Shown: positions 1 to 11,322 of the stretch, one piece after another | How positions within the stretch are numbered: position 1 is the stretch's first letter | Layout of the letters: each line of letters begins with the position of its first letter | Origin: Nannochloropsis oceanica | Lineage: Eukaryota > Sar > Eustigmatophyceae > Eustigmatales > Monodopsidaceae | NCBI GenBank assembly: GCA_004519485.1 | Contig: CP038135.1 | Location: forward strand, 1,055,001-1,119,000 | DNA: 64,000 bases | Direction of reading: 5' to 3' | Made by a program: the position numbers and the translations under genes | The notes under the pieces: generated by a model | What the model was told of the DNA's origin: nothing | Seen by the model: the letters and a program-made list of their open reading frames with translations, nothing else | Database searches by the model: none

Positions 1-133
1 CGACATCGCCGTCCTTCCTTCCCTCCCCCCCGGCCTGGCCCTCCTGGCGGTGAATGTGACAGGCATTTATGCCTATAAAGAGGGGAGTCAATTCGGGAAC
101 TTGCTCTGGTTCGATTTTCACTGGAAGGGGTAG
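1..133 (+). CDS. 3' coding end of an unrecognised gene entering from the left
   Basis: A reading frame is open from base 2 to a TAG at 131-133 and gives about 43 residues. It has a short hydrophobic stretch (GLALLAVNVTGIYAY) and an aromatic end (LLWFDFHWKG). An acceptor-like CAG lies just before GCATTTATG at about 63, so only the last ~23 residues may be exon. The hydrophobic stretch hints at a membrane protein, but no family is recognised and the upstream part lies outside the window. Gene A faces it from the other strand. Confidence 0.35.
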   Translation, partial: DIAVLPSLPPGLALLAVNVTGIYAYKEGSQFGNLLWFDFHWKG

Positions 134-940
134 ATGGGCCAAGCCTCTCCTCCCCCTCTCCCCCCCTTTCTCTGTCCCTCCCTCCTCCTTTCCTTCAATG
201 TCCTATTGTTGTAAGCTGATGGGAGCCTCTTGCACTTTAAACGAGTGTATGGAGGGACAGAGGGAGGGAGGGAAGCAGGGAGGGCGAGACGAGAAGAGAT
301 CGATAAGCGTGGAGTAGAGTTACGTAGAAAATATACAAACAATACAAAATGTCAAACCGACAAGGCAAAAAAGCTGTCGACTATTCAGCAACAATCACTC
401 TCTCCTCGACTTTGTCAAACACGGTGTACAAAGGAAAAACTCATGTGAAAATGAGCGGAAAAGTTCAGATTTGTTTGCTTTCAAATGAAAAATCAGCATG
501 TGAGTATATCTTTCAAGCTTTGGGACGAGGAAACGCTAGGCTTATTTCTGACCATTGAGCGACGAATTTTAGGAGAAAAGGTGTGGGCGCAAGGACAGGC
601 GCTTATGAATTGAACTACTCTCCTGGCGTTCTCATATTACTCTCCCCACCCTTCACACAGTACATTGGGCTGCGGTATATACCTTGTTCGTTTTTTTGGT
701 TTCCGGGAAATCAGCGGAATCATTCCGTTGATTTCTCAGCGTGAAGAGAAAATTTGAAAAAAAATGCTCCCAAAACCACGTATAAACCAAAAATAAAACC
801 AATGTTCAATCAACAAATCATCCTCGATTATCTGCTCGATTTTCTCACCAAAATGTCAAAAGCAATTCTTCCCCGCCTTCTTGTGTGCATTTTTTCTCTC
901 TACGTTGTAATTGTCACAGTTGTGGTTGCCCTCTTAGGTG
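134..940. other. Convergent intergenic region
   Basis: Between the 3' ends of the left-edge gene (+) and gene A (-). It becomes AT-richer after 320. I see no supported gene or RNA here; it probably holds both 3' UTRs. Confidence 0.5.
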
Positions 941-1735
941 CTATGGCTGCCAATGCCATGCAGGACGTGACCTATCCGTTGCCGTACTTGGTCTTCTTAA
1001 CGTTTCTGCGGCGGCGCTCCCTGCGTCTCCTCTCGCCTCGTCTTTACGATACGAGGCAGAGAGAGTCTTCATGTTGCCCTCCCTTTTCTCACTGCCACCA
1101 CACGTCCGAGGCCCTGTGATCGACATCATGAATATCACGATTTGCTCGCTTTGGTCACACGGAGGGTACGACATGTACTGCGGCGGGTAATGGCTGGCTG
1201 GAGGCACAGAGGGAGGAGGAGGCGGAGTAGGCGGGTTGCTCGGGCCCTCGGCCCCACATCCTCTAGGGACACTTATGTTAGGCACATGCGGCAAGTAGTA
1301 CCAAAGGGGAGCGCCAGCGTACGGGGGATAAGTGACGTATCCAACCGGCGGCAGCTGCTGCTGCTTCTGGGAATGGTGGCGGTACTCATGGTGTTGGTGT
1401 TGGTGAAAGTGCTGGTATCGGGTTGGGCTTTGAGGGTTTAGGGTGTGGTAGTGGTAGGAACGAAGGCGGTGGCGCCATATGTCAGGTTAGTCAGGCCACT
1501 GAGTTCGGCGCTGCTCCCATTAACAGAGGATTGATGCGGAGAATGGTTGTAAGAGGGCGCTACAGAAGAAAACTTGGGCTGCGGTTGCTTCTGGTAAGGC
1601 TGCTGATAGCTCTGCGAAGATAAGTGCTGGTGGTAGTGGAGGTTCAGCTGCTGTGGTGGTTGTTGTTCTTCTTGTTTTAGTGCTCGCTCAAGCTCTCGAT
1701 CCAGCTTCCGCCACTCCTCTTTCTCCTTTCTGTGT
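941..1735 (-). CDS. Q/P/H-rich coding segments, probable 3' exons of gene A
   Basis: Downstream of the main gene A frame the minus strand keeps coding-like sequence in two frames. One runs from about 1735 to a TAA at 1438-1440 and reads a charged helix (KEKEEWRKLDRELERALKQ) and then a Q/Y/H-rich stretch. The other runs from about 1480 to a TAG at 941-943 and reads H/Q-rich, then P/Y-rich sequence (VGYVTYPPYAG, NPPTPPPPPSVPP). A branch-point-like CTAAC lies where the two overlap, and CAAAG follows as a possible acceptor. Paralogue B has the same kind of low-complexity tail after its modules, which supports joining these pieces to gene A. The exact splicing was not resolved. Confidence 0.4.
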
Positions 1736-1822
1736 CTTTGCCGGCAGCACTACGAGCCTTGGCTCACCTTCCGAAGGCAGCGACAGTTTCAACCCCAAGC
1801 CCGTAGGTTCTTTCATCTTAAT

Positions 1823-2933
1823 TTATTTCGTTATCGCTTCCTCCTGCGCCACCACTGCCGGCTCTTCCGGGTATGCGCGCACGAGCCTCCTCCCCACCTT
1901 CTCCCGCAACTCCGTCAGTCTCAGCCCTAGCCCGGCTAAAACCACGTTCACGCCCTTCCTCCACATCAAGGTCCCCCCTCCACCTCTCCCTTCCTTCCTC
2001 TTTGCCTCCCGCACCTGCAAAATCGTTGCCTGCACTTGTGGCTCTAGCAGCCACTCGCTGAGGGCCTGGTGGGTGGAGAACGGGGAGGTGCGGAGGAGGG
2101 AGGGAGGAAGGGCGCGCTCGAAATGCTCCCAGAAGAGCTTGAAGGCTTTGAAGGATTGCTGATTGGTGTCACGGCAGGAGACTCGGTTGTCGCGAAAGCG
2201 GCCGATAAGCCAGTCCTGGAGGGCGGGGGAGATGGAGGGGGCGTAGGGGAGACGAGAGGGATAAACGAATGGGCGCGGTCCCTTCCTAGGCCTAGGCGCC
2301 ATCTTATCCGTCTCACCCTCCTCCACCATTTCCACCTCTTCCCCCTGCTCCTGGCTCTGCCCCCCCTTGTCATCCCACCCCTCCCACGGTTCCGGACCTC
2401 TTCCTCTCTCCCCCTCCACCACCACCAGCTCCATGCCTCCCGCGGTGTCTACGGGCTTAAGCCTCAGAATGGAGAGGAGGTGCTTCAGTGCAGTCCCTGC
2501 ATGTCTCGAAGCCCAGTCATTCATCTCTGTCCCCATGTCCTCCTGCTCATGGTGGCAGGCAAGCAGCGCCCTCTGAGTCTCAGGAAGGAGAAAAGCCGCT
2601 TGCAAGGAAGCAGGGGAAGAGGCAGGGGGGAAGGAAGCGAAGCATGGCCGAAGGTCCAGCAGGACACGACGAAGAAAAGGGATATAGATATAGGTGACTT
2701 TAGGCGCTTGATTGTGTATGAAGGAATTGATCAGCCAATTCTGGAGGGGGTGAGAGAGATAGGGCAGGTCATGGAAGAGGCGGAGGAGCTCGGCGTGTTG
2801 CTTTTCCCCCTCACTCATCTTCGTGGACCGCCACTGCTGCCGCTGATGCTGCTGATGCGGCTGATGCTGTAGGTATGAAAGTTGATGTTGGTGCTGTAGT
2901 TGTGCATAGTAGTACTGCTGCTGCTGCTGTTGA

Positions 2934-2964
<31 letters not shown>

Positions 2965-4270
2965 CGTGATGGTGGTAAAAGAGAGGCTGCTGTAGATACG
3001 ATAGTTGATGCTGGTGCTCAAGTTGTGGATAGCATTGCTGCTGCACCTGCTGTAGCGGTCGTTCCGAAACCTGATGCTGGCAATTGATTCGATGCTGGTG
3101 GCGCTGGTGGTGGTATGGATGGAAGTTGTCCTCCTTTTCCTCCTCCTCCTCCCCATCTCCTTCTTCTTGTTGCATTTCCCTCGCTTCCTCCGTCTTCATC
3201 TCGCCCGTCTTCCCTCCTCCTCCAAACCCACCCTTGACCTTGGCCTTCTTCCCTCCGTCCTTCATCCATATCAGTTCTCTCCTCTTACCGAAACCTCCGG
3301 GCGTCAGCTTCAATCCTAGAGCCGCCAATACGATCGCAACTGCCCGCTGGCCCATTTTCGACAGGCCCCCCTCCATCCCTTCCTGCCTCACCCTTAGGAA
3401 GGTTGACTGGACCGGCAACGTCATCAACCACATTCCAAGCGCCTGCGGTGTTGAGAGAGGGCGAAAATGAGGGAGGGAGGGAGGAAGGGCTCTGTAGAAG
3501 CGTTCCCAGAAGGAACGGAAGCACCAGAAGTAGTGGTGATTGGTGGCGGGGGAGATGAGCGTGTCGTCACGGAAGAGGCCGATCAGCAGATCTTGCAGGG
3601 CGGGGGTGAGGAATGGGGCGGAGGAGAAATAGGCTGGATAGACATGACGTTGGCGCTTCCTCTTTTTCCGTGCTCTTTCTTCCCCCTGCATCACCTGGAA
3701 GCCCCCCTTCACATTCCTCTCGATCTCCTCTCCCTCTTCCCCCACTCTCTGTTCCTTGTCTTGCTCTTGCTGCTGCTGCAGCTGGTGCAGTGTTTCGTGG
3801 TGATGGTCGTCTTTGTCGTGGCCTCGTTTCTCTTTCTTGCGATGAGGAGAGCGAGAGATGGGTACGGGACTGCCATGGCTGCTGGTGCTGGTGCTGCTGG
3901 TGCTGGTGTTGCTGGTGCTGCTGGCATGGGCAGGACACTCACTGAGAGTATGGCTTGTTGTCATCTTCTTCGCCGGTGCCGTTGCAGACCCGGGCTTAAG
4001 CTGTCGAGCAGTCGCGAGCTCTTTTTTTCCTTCTCTCTCTTGCTTCTCATCGTGGCTGCGCTTCCCTTTCGTTAGCAGCCCCTCCGTCCCCCTGTCTTTC
4101 CCTCTTCCCCACGAACTCTTGCTGCTGTTTGAGTACTCTGCATCTTCTTCACCCCCAAGGCCCGCCGACGACGGCAGAAAGAAAGAAGACACCAATTGGT
4201 GCGTGCAGCGTTCCGCCTTCGCATGGTCGGCCCCTGCTCCGGCAGAGGCGGGGGGATGGATGTCGCTCAT
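1823..4270 (-). CDS. Gene A: three-module protein of unrecognised family, Q-rich
   Basis: An uninterrupted 815-codon frame. The first ~200 residues are charged, S/T-rich and basic, and look disordered. Three related modules of ~130 residues follow at roughly residues 207-345, 500-630 and 665-800, with acidic and Q/H-rich linkers between them. Modules 1 and 3 share a pattern: a leader with PALQD.LIG.FRD, then TN...F..F..FWERF.RALPPSL, then LS/FST.QAL..WL, VQ-T...VR, and a last segment like VAIVLAALGLKLT. Module 2 keeps the spacing and the LQAAFL and LLSILRLK parts but lacks FRD and FW. Gene B has the same 1-2-3 order, so the triplication probably predates the gene duplication. The K/R-rich stretches suggest a nuclear protein, but that is inference. 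I know no family with this module. Splicing beyond 1823 is likely (next entry downstream). Confidence 0.75.
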
Positions 4271-5529
4271 TTTTCACGCCTGGGTGCGTGGGTGAGGGAA
4301 GGAACTGAGCGGTGAGAATCAGACACAAGACGCACACGCTCGCAAGTAGAGGCAGCTTAGATAGACATAACCTATTATGGTTACTTCGCAAAGGCGCGTG
4401 GCCTGAAATTATCAAGACGAGCAAAGACTTTCTGCAAGTTTTAGGCACATTCTTTCCTTGGTGGGACAGTCAGCGATTGTAACCGATAGCATCATGGCGG
4501 ACATGGAAGGAAAAAGGAAAAAGGGAAAAAATAATGCATAAGAGCTCTCGAGTGGCCTTTGTGACACATTTACAGATTTATGCCGGCACATTTTTCACTT
4601 TTTGATCCATCTTTTTAGCTATGGATTTCCCCCATGCTTCAAAAGCATTTCCTTCACGCTTTCCATTGAGAGAATTCCCCCATCTATTTTTGATGTCCTT
4701 TTTGTCTCCTCTTTCTCGTGCCCACTTTCAATTTCCGGTTGAAAAATGGTGTGGATCATCTACTGATGTTTTCCCTTTCTATGTCTTTTCGGTCGATGGA
4801 GCGATCAGTTCCACGCTCTCAAATACCGTGTCATCGAGAGGGCCTAAAACGGCACGTAATAATACGTACGCACCAGCGAGGTAAAGAACAAGCAAGGAGA
4901 AATGGTGGACGACCTCGGGCTGGGCAAATTACATAGTACGCCTTTAATCGATGACTCTAATATGTATCAAAACGAGTGGTTTGTACATGGCGGGATCGGA
5001 GGTCGTCGAAGTCCGGGCGAAAATGGCCGCAAAGTATGTGAAGAAACAGTCTCAAACGCGTACTGTACGTTATCATATGCTATCACATTATTTTGCGCTT
5101 TGTTTTGTTTTCTCGAACTGCTGCCTTTCAATGCACAGCAGAGTGATCTGTTTCATGTATGCGTATACTTATATACTCTTTGAGGGAAAATCGGTCCCAC
5201 CATTATAAGATTGCCATCTAAAGCAAAACCAAGCACCCTCGCCACTCAGAGCACAAACACAAGGGGCACCTTTCCCACCTCCCTCATCATCCTGACTACA
5301 CGAGCATACATTTCATAACACATTTGTATATATATATTAAAATCGAAGGCACACAAGTATTCACGCGACTACCCATCTTAGCTTATACCCGCACCTGGAC
5401 CTGCACCTAAGAAGCACGATCATCTACACCAAGCCTGCAACTAGTGCACGCAAAGGCGGGACAAGATCATTCTCTCAACCATATGCGGTATACTTCGGTG
5501 TGAAATGCAGATGTCTGAAACACAGGATA
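4271..5529. other. Intergenic: gene A promoter and gene B 3' flank
   Basis: About 1.26 kb, AT-richer than the genes. It includes TATATATATTAAAA at about 5328. Only short random-looking frames occur. It should contain gene A's promoter and 5' UTR and gene B's 3' UTR; no discrete element is recognised. Confidence 0.5.
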
Positions 5530-6228
5530 CTACAGTGTGCAGTGGACATTTCTGAAATTGTGTCCTGGTTGATATAGAGGGTAAGCGACATGATGGTGTG
5601 GGAGCTGGGGGCTGCCGACTGCCGGAGAAGGAAGATGATAAGGCGGAGGCCCGATGCTAGGCCCTGATTCCCAACTAGGAGCTCTCATATCTACTGTATG
5701 CGGCGCGGGGTAGCCTTGCTGTGATACGACGTCTAGAGGTGCTGTGCCTTGGTAAAGGTGGAGAAGGAACTCGGCTCCACAATGCTGCTGATGTAGGTCA
5801 CGCTGCTGCTGCCGCTGCTGTTGTTGCTGCTGCTGCTGCTGCTGAAAGATCTGCTTTTCCGGAGGGAGAGGCGGTAGAGGATATACAGGGGTCACGTACG
5901 CGAGGCTGTTTAAGCCTTGGCTACTTTGAACATGAGAGCGTGGATAACTGTTGTAGGAGGGCAGCGAAGAGCCTTCATTCGACGGGTACTGTGATGAAAA
6001 CAAGTGGTGATGCCGATTTCCGACGCATTCCTGCACATTTGACTGCTGATCGTGATAGTGCTGCTGCTGCTGATAATGCTGCTGCTGATAATGCTGCTGC
6101 TTGTACTGCTGCTGCTTGTACTGCTGCCGTTGCTGCTGCTGCTGGTGCTGGTGGCATTGCTGCTGGTGCTGGTAGTGTTGCTGCTGCTGATGTTGCGGCT
6201 GTTGGTGTCCTTCTTGTTGTGGTTGCTG

Positions 6229-6264
<36 letters not shown>

Positions 6265-8771
6265 TTGCTGCTGCTGCTGCTGCTGGTGGTCTTGCTGCTG
6301 CTGCTGCTGCTGTAAGGAGTGCCCGAGGGCAGCTTCAAGTAGACTTCGAATGCCACCGTTTGAATTGCGGCTGGCGCGCTTTGCACGGAAGCAGGGAGGC
6401 TTGTGAGAGGGTGGAAGAGAGAGGGCCTGATTCTGCTGGCTCTGCTGGTGTTGCTGCTGTTGCTGTTGCTGCTGCTGCTGCTGTCGCTGTTGCTTCTGCT
6501 CGAAGATTTGCTCTTCAGGGTGAGCCGGTAGAGGGTGTACAGGGGTGGCGTAAATGAGGCTGTTTGAGCCTTGGCTACTTTGAAGATGAGAGCGTGGATA
6601 GCCGTTGTAGAAGGACATTGAAGGGCCCACATTCAGCGGATACTGCGGTGAAAGCGAATGGTGGTAGCCCTCCTGCTGTTGCTGATGCTGCTGGTGCTGT
6701 TGCTGATGCTGCTGAAATTGGTGCTGATGCTGCTGGTGCTGGTGCTGGTGCTGGTGGAAATGCTGCGGTGGACATTGGGGCTCGAGACGATGGTCTTGGA
6801 TGTGCATCAGCTTGTTTTGAACAGGATAATATTCAAAGGGACTGCTGCTACTGCCGCAGCAGCTGCTGCTGCTGGTTGCGGTGGTGGTAGAGGTGGTGAC
6901 AGTGCTGTTGCCGCTACTGCAGACATTCAACGTTACCGCGACGGGCTTGAGGCTCCGTGCAGCCAAGATTCGAGCTATTTCGTAGTCCTCCCGTCCCTCC
7001 TCCCCCTCGTCCAGTTTCTTCTTGTCCGCCTTCTGTTGACGCTCCCGTACTCTCCTTCCTTCCCCCCCCCCCCCCCCCCCCTTTCTCTTCCCTTTCCTTT
7101 TTTCTTACCTTCCTGCCTTTCGCTCCCAATCGCCTTTCCTTCCTCCCCTCTAATCCCCTCTTCTATAGCCACAATCCTCTGGTTCGTTCCTTTCCGGTCT
7201 TTCATTAACTTTAACCCTAAGCCCTTCAACACAATGGCCACCGACGTCTGCCCCCGTGTCGACAATCCTTTCTCCCTCCTCCCCTCACTCCTTCCCTCCC
7301 TCCTCCCCTCCCTCTCGTCCTTCCTCAGCCGCACGAACGTCGCCTGTACGCCCGGCGTCTCGAGCAGCCACTGACGAAGTGCCCAGCGGCTGGAGAGGGG
7401 GGGAAAGGGACAAAGGGAGGGAGGGAGAGCCTGTTCGAATCTCTGCCAGAATGGATGGAAGTGGGAAAAATATTCGTTGTTGGTGTGACGGAGCCGGCGG
7501 GTGTCATCGCGGAAGAGGCTGATAAGATCGGATTGGAGGGCGGGGCTCAGGGAGGGAGCGTAGGGGAGAAGGGACGGGTAGATAAAACGACGCGGACCTC
7601 GCCTTTGTAAATTCCGAGACATCAACAATCCCTCCTCCTCCCCCTCCTCCTCCTCCGTCTCATCCTCCTTGTCCCCTCCCTCCCCTTTCCAACTCCTCCA
7701 CAGCCCTTCCCTCCCTCCCTCCTTTCCTTCCACTTCCAGCTTTTTTTCTTCCGAGCTCTCCAGCTGTACCACCCGCAGATCCAGCACGGCCAGCAAGATG
7801 GTGAGTGCGGACATGGTCTGTGCGGCGACTCGGTCTTTTCGACGCCGTGCCTCCTCCTTCTCCCGGTGGTAAACCAGCAGCGCTTGCATGGCCATGGGAT
7901 GGAGGAAGGCCGCTTGAAGGCTAGAAGGTGTGGAGAGGGGGGAAGGGGAGGGGGGGAAGGAGGGCTCGAGGACAAGGAGGGTGCGTCGGAGGCAGCAGAG
8001 GTAGAGGTAAGCTGTTTTTGATGTCCGGTTTTCGCAGACGCGGCGGATAAGCCAGCGGCTGAGGGATTGACTGAGACTAGTGATCTCTTTGAATTGCTTC
8101 CGGATTTGTTGTACCTTCCGTCTCCGCTGCACTTCCTGTCGCTCTTCTTCTTCTTCCCCCTCACACCTCTCCAGCAGCAACACTATCCTTCTCTCTCCTT
8201 CCCAGGGCTGCGTCATCCTCAATCCTAGGTGCTCCAACACGATTGCTAGCGCCGTCCGGCACCGCGCAGATAATCCTTTCCTCAGCCCTGTCTCCTCTTC
8301 CCCCTCTGTCAGGTGCCTCAGTAGTGCATGGACGGACGGTGTCTCGATCAGCCATCGACGGAGACTCTCGGGGATGGAGAACGGGACGAGGGGACGGGAA
8401 AAGGGATGGAGGGCCTCCTCGAAACGCCGCCAGAATGACGAAAAGGAAGCGAAGTAGGTCTTGTTGATCGCCACAGAGCGAGTGGTGGTGTCGCGGAAGA
8501 GACCGGTGAGCCGCTCTTGCAGGCTTTCGGAGAGCGAGGGGGCGTGTGAAAAGTGGAAGTCAGGGGAGGGAGATTGGCTTCTTCTCCTCTTGCTGCCAGC
8601 CAGCCGCTCCTCTTGGATGTCCCTATCTGTTAAGCCCCCCTCTTCGCTTTCGCTGGCTACCATGACGCTGTCATCCTCGTACATCTTGCCTTCTTGGTCA
8701 TCGTCCCCTGCCTTTTCATAGTCTTCTCTGCCCGGAGGAGATTTGCTTAATATCGGATATCCCCTGCTCAT
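5530..8771 (-). CDS. Gene B: paralogue of gene A, three modules plus polyQ tail
   Basis: Exon 1 (8771-7109) has an acidic N-terminus and three modules at roughly residues 70-205, 225-355 and 400-545. Modules 1 and 3 again show LQ..L.GLFRD, F..FW.RFE.AL, AL..WL.ETP and LGLR/KL cores. Module 2 matches module 2 of gene A (SLQAAFL, LLAVLDLR). The exon 1 frame then runs into a stop at 6975-6977. A donor GAAG|GTAAGA at 7108 joined to TAG|CTCGAATC at 6974 links it in frame to a second block (6974-5530). Total about 1035 residues. The acceptor lacks a pyrimidine tract, so the junction is tentative. The tail holds long polyQ/H runs, and a ~50-residue unit (HSLSPQYP, YPRSHLQSSQG.NSL.YATPV, EEQIF) occurs twice. 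It ends in proline/histidine-rich sequence. The two blocks could instead be separate genes. Confidence 0.7.
5815..6780 (-). repeat. CAG/CTG-type polyglutamine tracts within gene B
   Basis: Runs of CTG, TTG and CTT triplets on the plus strand, encoding Q/H on the minus strand, clustered at 5815-5850, 6055-6315, 6440-6500 and 6670-6760. They are coding and probably length-polymorphic. Many apparent frames on other strands (polyA, polyL, polyS) are their shadows. Confidence 0.85.
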
Positions 8772-11322
8772 CTTGCTTGGCCGGAGGTGTTAATAAAGCA
8801 GTTGGATTAGGCGCTCATAGTCGGGTCAACATGCTTCCGGCAATCGCCGTGGTTGGATCAGGGTTCGTGAGGAGTGTGAGAAAGCAAACGATGGGAAGGA
8901 AGAAAAATGCTTCTGACACTTCGCACAGTCATAACATCTTCAACACTGGGGATCTGGTGGCGTGGCACATATTGACGTCTCCCACAAGGACAGGCCGATC
9001 CCAATGTCGATCGTGCTCTGACACAAGCGCGAAAGCCTGTACACGAATTGATTTTCCGATCGCTTCGGCTGTGGGAGGAGGCCGTGCGGCACTCCCTGCC
9101 CGCCCCGCAAAAAGGCCGAGGCCAATCCCCCGATGAGAGGTGTAAAATGGACCTCCACAAAAGACTGAAAAACCACAGTGCTTGATGCAGCGCATTACCG
9201 ACATTGTAGAAAAATTGTATATGTTCGGGCAGATCTTGCTCGCTTTCTGTCTTTGTGACGGTGGATGCTAAGATAAACCACAAGCACAGAGCATATCCAT
9301 CGCAGAACGAGTTTATATGATGATGTGTATGATAGTCGGGGAAAACCACGGGGAGATGGTGGAACTGGTGTCCGCCAAAAGAGCCCTCGTGGGCTGTTTC
9401 GACTGAGGAGGAAGCAGCCCTTATTCCAATTTGCTTGTTTACACTTTTTACTCTTGTGTCCTCCGTTTGTGAGCTCGTCGTTTGCTAAAGAGTAGGGATT
9501 TTGAACCAAGATTTACTTTGTTTTTTTTTGGGTTTTTTTTAAATATACTTTTTCTGTAGTTGGCCCATCATGCGTGCCCTGTGGCCCACTGTTCCTTTCC
9601 GACTGTAGAAACCCCTCCATAATATGGGTGAATTTCCTCCTCGTCTTGGTCGATTCGAAGGAAGCAGTGGACGAAAACAAATGCCATGCAATGGAGGCGG
9701 TATATTGACTTTTCCATGCCGAGTCCCGGTCCGCGAGAGTCTCCGACATATGAATTTCGAGTCATCGAACACCGGAACCCAGTTGCGCTCGCCTTCAAGA
9801 AATTTCTTCTTGTTCCTCCTTCAATACTTACTCCTTCTTGTCTTCGTCTTACTCATCTCGAGTCGCAGTGAACTCCCACGACCACTCCGGCATTTTTACA
9901 ACAGGAAGTATTGCTGACCGCGCGCCGGCCCCCGTAGGATTGTCGGGAGGGATGACAAAAGGGAGGGAGAGATGGAATAGATGCAGCACGAGATTGCAAA
10001 AGAATAAGACAGTATACCTTTGTGAGATTCTTTGCTGGCTCGTTGAAGGTCTTGTGATGATGAGTCTCGAGTGCATGACATGTTGCATGCGCGTTGCCAT
10101 ATGAAGTTTCTACATTTTGTACTTGCTTGCACTTGTGTCAAAGAGTGTCAAAGAATGGGGCTGCTTTGCACTCCAGCAAGCTGGTTAATCTTGGATAGAT
10201 GGCTTCAGATAGTCCTGCGGAGACGCAGTTTTTGCGCTCATTTCTTCAAAAACCATAATTGGCAGTGCTCTTGTACTGGGGGGCTTCGAAGAGCTGATGG
10301 TGCTGACCCTGGGGAATCGTTCAATGAAGATGGAAGAGCATGGATAACACCCATCATGGAAAACGGTGCTACATGTATTCCTTTAGTTGCTTCCTTTTTG
10401 CTTGCTTTAAGGTGATCGACTGGTTTTCTCTAGCTTTCTTTTGAGGATGCGTTTGATGCAGAACACTCCAAATGTTTCCCTCTCTACTTCTACAGTAGTA
10501 TTTTCGAAGGACTCATGGAAAACTAAGCTGATATTGCATTATTGACCTGTAATGCCATTAAAAAAAACTCCCAAAATTTCCGTAGCCCCAGTATAGATGT
10601 AAATTCCACTCGCCGTCTTTGTCTTCGTCTTCATCCTCGTCCTCGTCGCGGCACAGCGCAACAACATCCAGCTTGACCGTCACTACAATAGTAATGTCTT
10701 CTCCCTTTTCGGTTGGGGTTTTTCTCGAAGCTAGGAAAGATTTGAATTTCTTGATCGAAGCAGAAGAAGCGACGCGTAGCCATAAAATCGTATAATCCCG
10801 TCGGTTCACCACCACCAGACATGCTCACAGGAAAATAGGATTCCCTTAGGTTATACACACGCTTGTGTCCCAAATTCAGCTATGAAGTTCTGGCGAACTG
10901 ATTCTTGAGTGGCAACAATCGTTCAGCCCCATAGCACCATCAACTCGTCTTGCGTCGCCGACGGCTCTCTCGCCTCGCTCTGTTTTGTTCTTTTTTCTGG
11001 GGGTCATCCTTCCCAACCCTACGAAAATACCAACGCACGAAAACTTGAGCATCATGCATCAAAATACATCTCATCACCCCCTTATCCTCCTCCCCCCTAC
11101 TGCCGCACCTAGCTATGACTTCACTTTCTTTGTTGTCTTCCCTCCTTTCATGTACATACTCCCTCCCTGCCTCCTTGCCTCCCTGCCTCCCTCTCTTCCT
11201 CCCTCCCCTTCGCTCACCGCTGCCCTCAAAATAACGCGAGCATCCCAGCACACACAAAATTTCCCATCATGCCTCATTGTCTTTTCCTTTCCTCCATTCC
11301 CTCCCTCCCCCTCTCCGCCCCT
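8772..11322. other. Large gene-poor region
   Basis: About 2.5 kb between the start of gene B and the 3' end of the sugar transporter. It lacks the intron-type GGGA/CCCT tracts until about 11160. Open frames here (for example 8858-9349 minus and 9624-9917 plus) show no family resemblance and no clear coding bias. The exception with some coding character is listed next. Confidence 0.45.
10558..10815 (-). CDS. Possible small or partial hypothetical protein
   Basis: An 85-codon frame ending at TAA near 10558. It reads like protein in its second half: alternating hydrophobics (ITIVVTVKLDVVALC), an acidic D/E run, then GEWNLHLYWGYGNFGSFF. The W..H..WG ending loosely recalls starch-binding modules, but I cannot support that. 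The apparent start is a non-ATG codon, so it would be a 3' exon or a relic. The overlapping frame on the same strand, from ATG at 10821, looks less protein-like. Confidence 0.25.
   Translation of the reverse strand: MVVNRRDYTILWLRVASSASIKKFKSFLASRKTPTEKGEDITIVVTVKLDVVALCRDEDEDEDEDKDGEWNLHLYWGYGNFGSFF

Noticed and set aside
1428-1442. GAGGGTTTAGGG resembling a telomere repeat
   Set aside because: A single unit inside coding-like sequence; no array. The CCCT tracts elsewhere are not CCCTAAA either.
5721-6890. Plus-strand frames rich in A/L and minus-strand frames rich in S/N over the gene B tail
   Set aside because: Shadows of CAG-type polyglutamine coding on the minus strand; only the Q frame joins to conserved sequence.
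1823-8771. Genes A and B as remnants of a tyrosine recombinase or mobile element
   Set aside because: Only a loose core-binding-like pattern; no R-H-R-Y catalytic region, no terminal repeats, and both are large intact host-like genes.
8858-9349. A 163-codon frame upstream of gene B
   Set aside because: No family resemblance, no coding-like composition, and several overlapping frames of similar length on the same strand.
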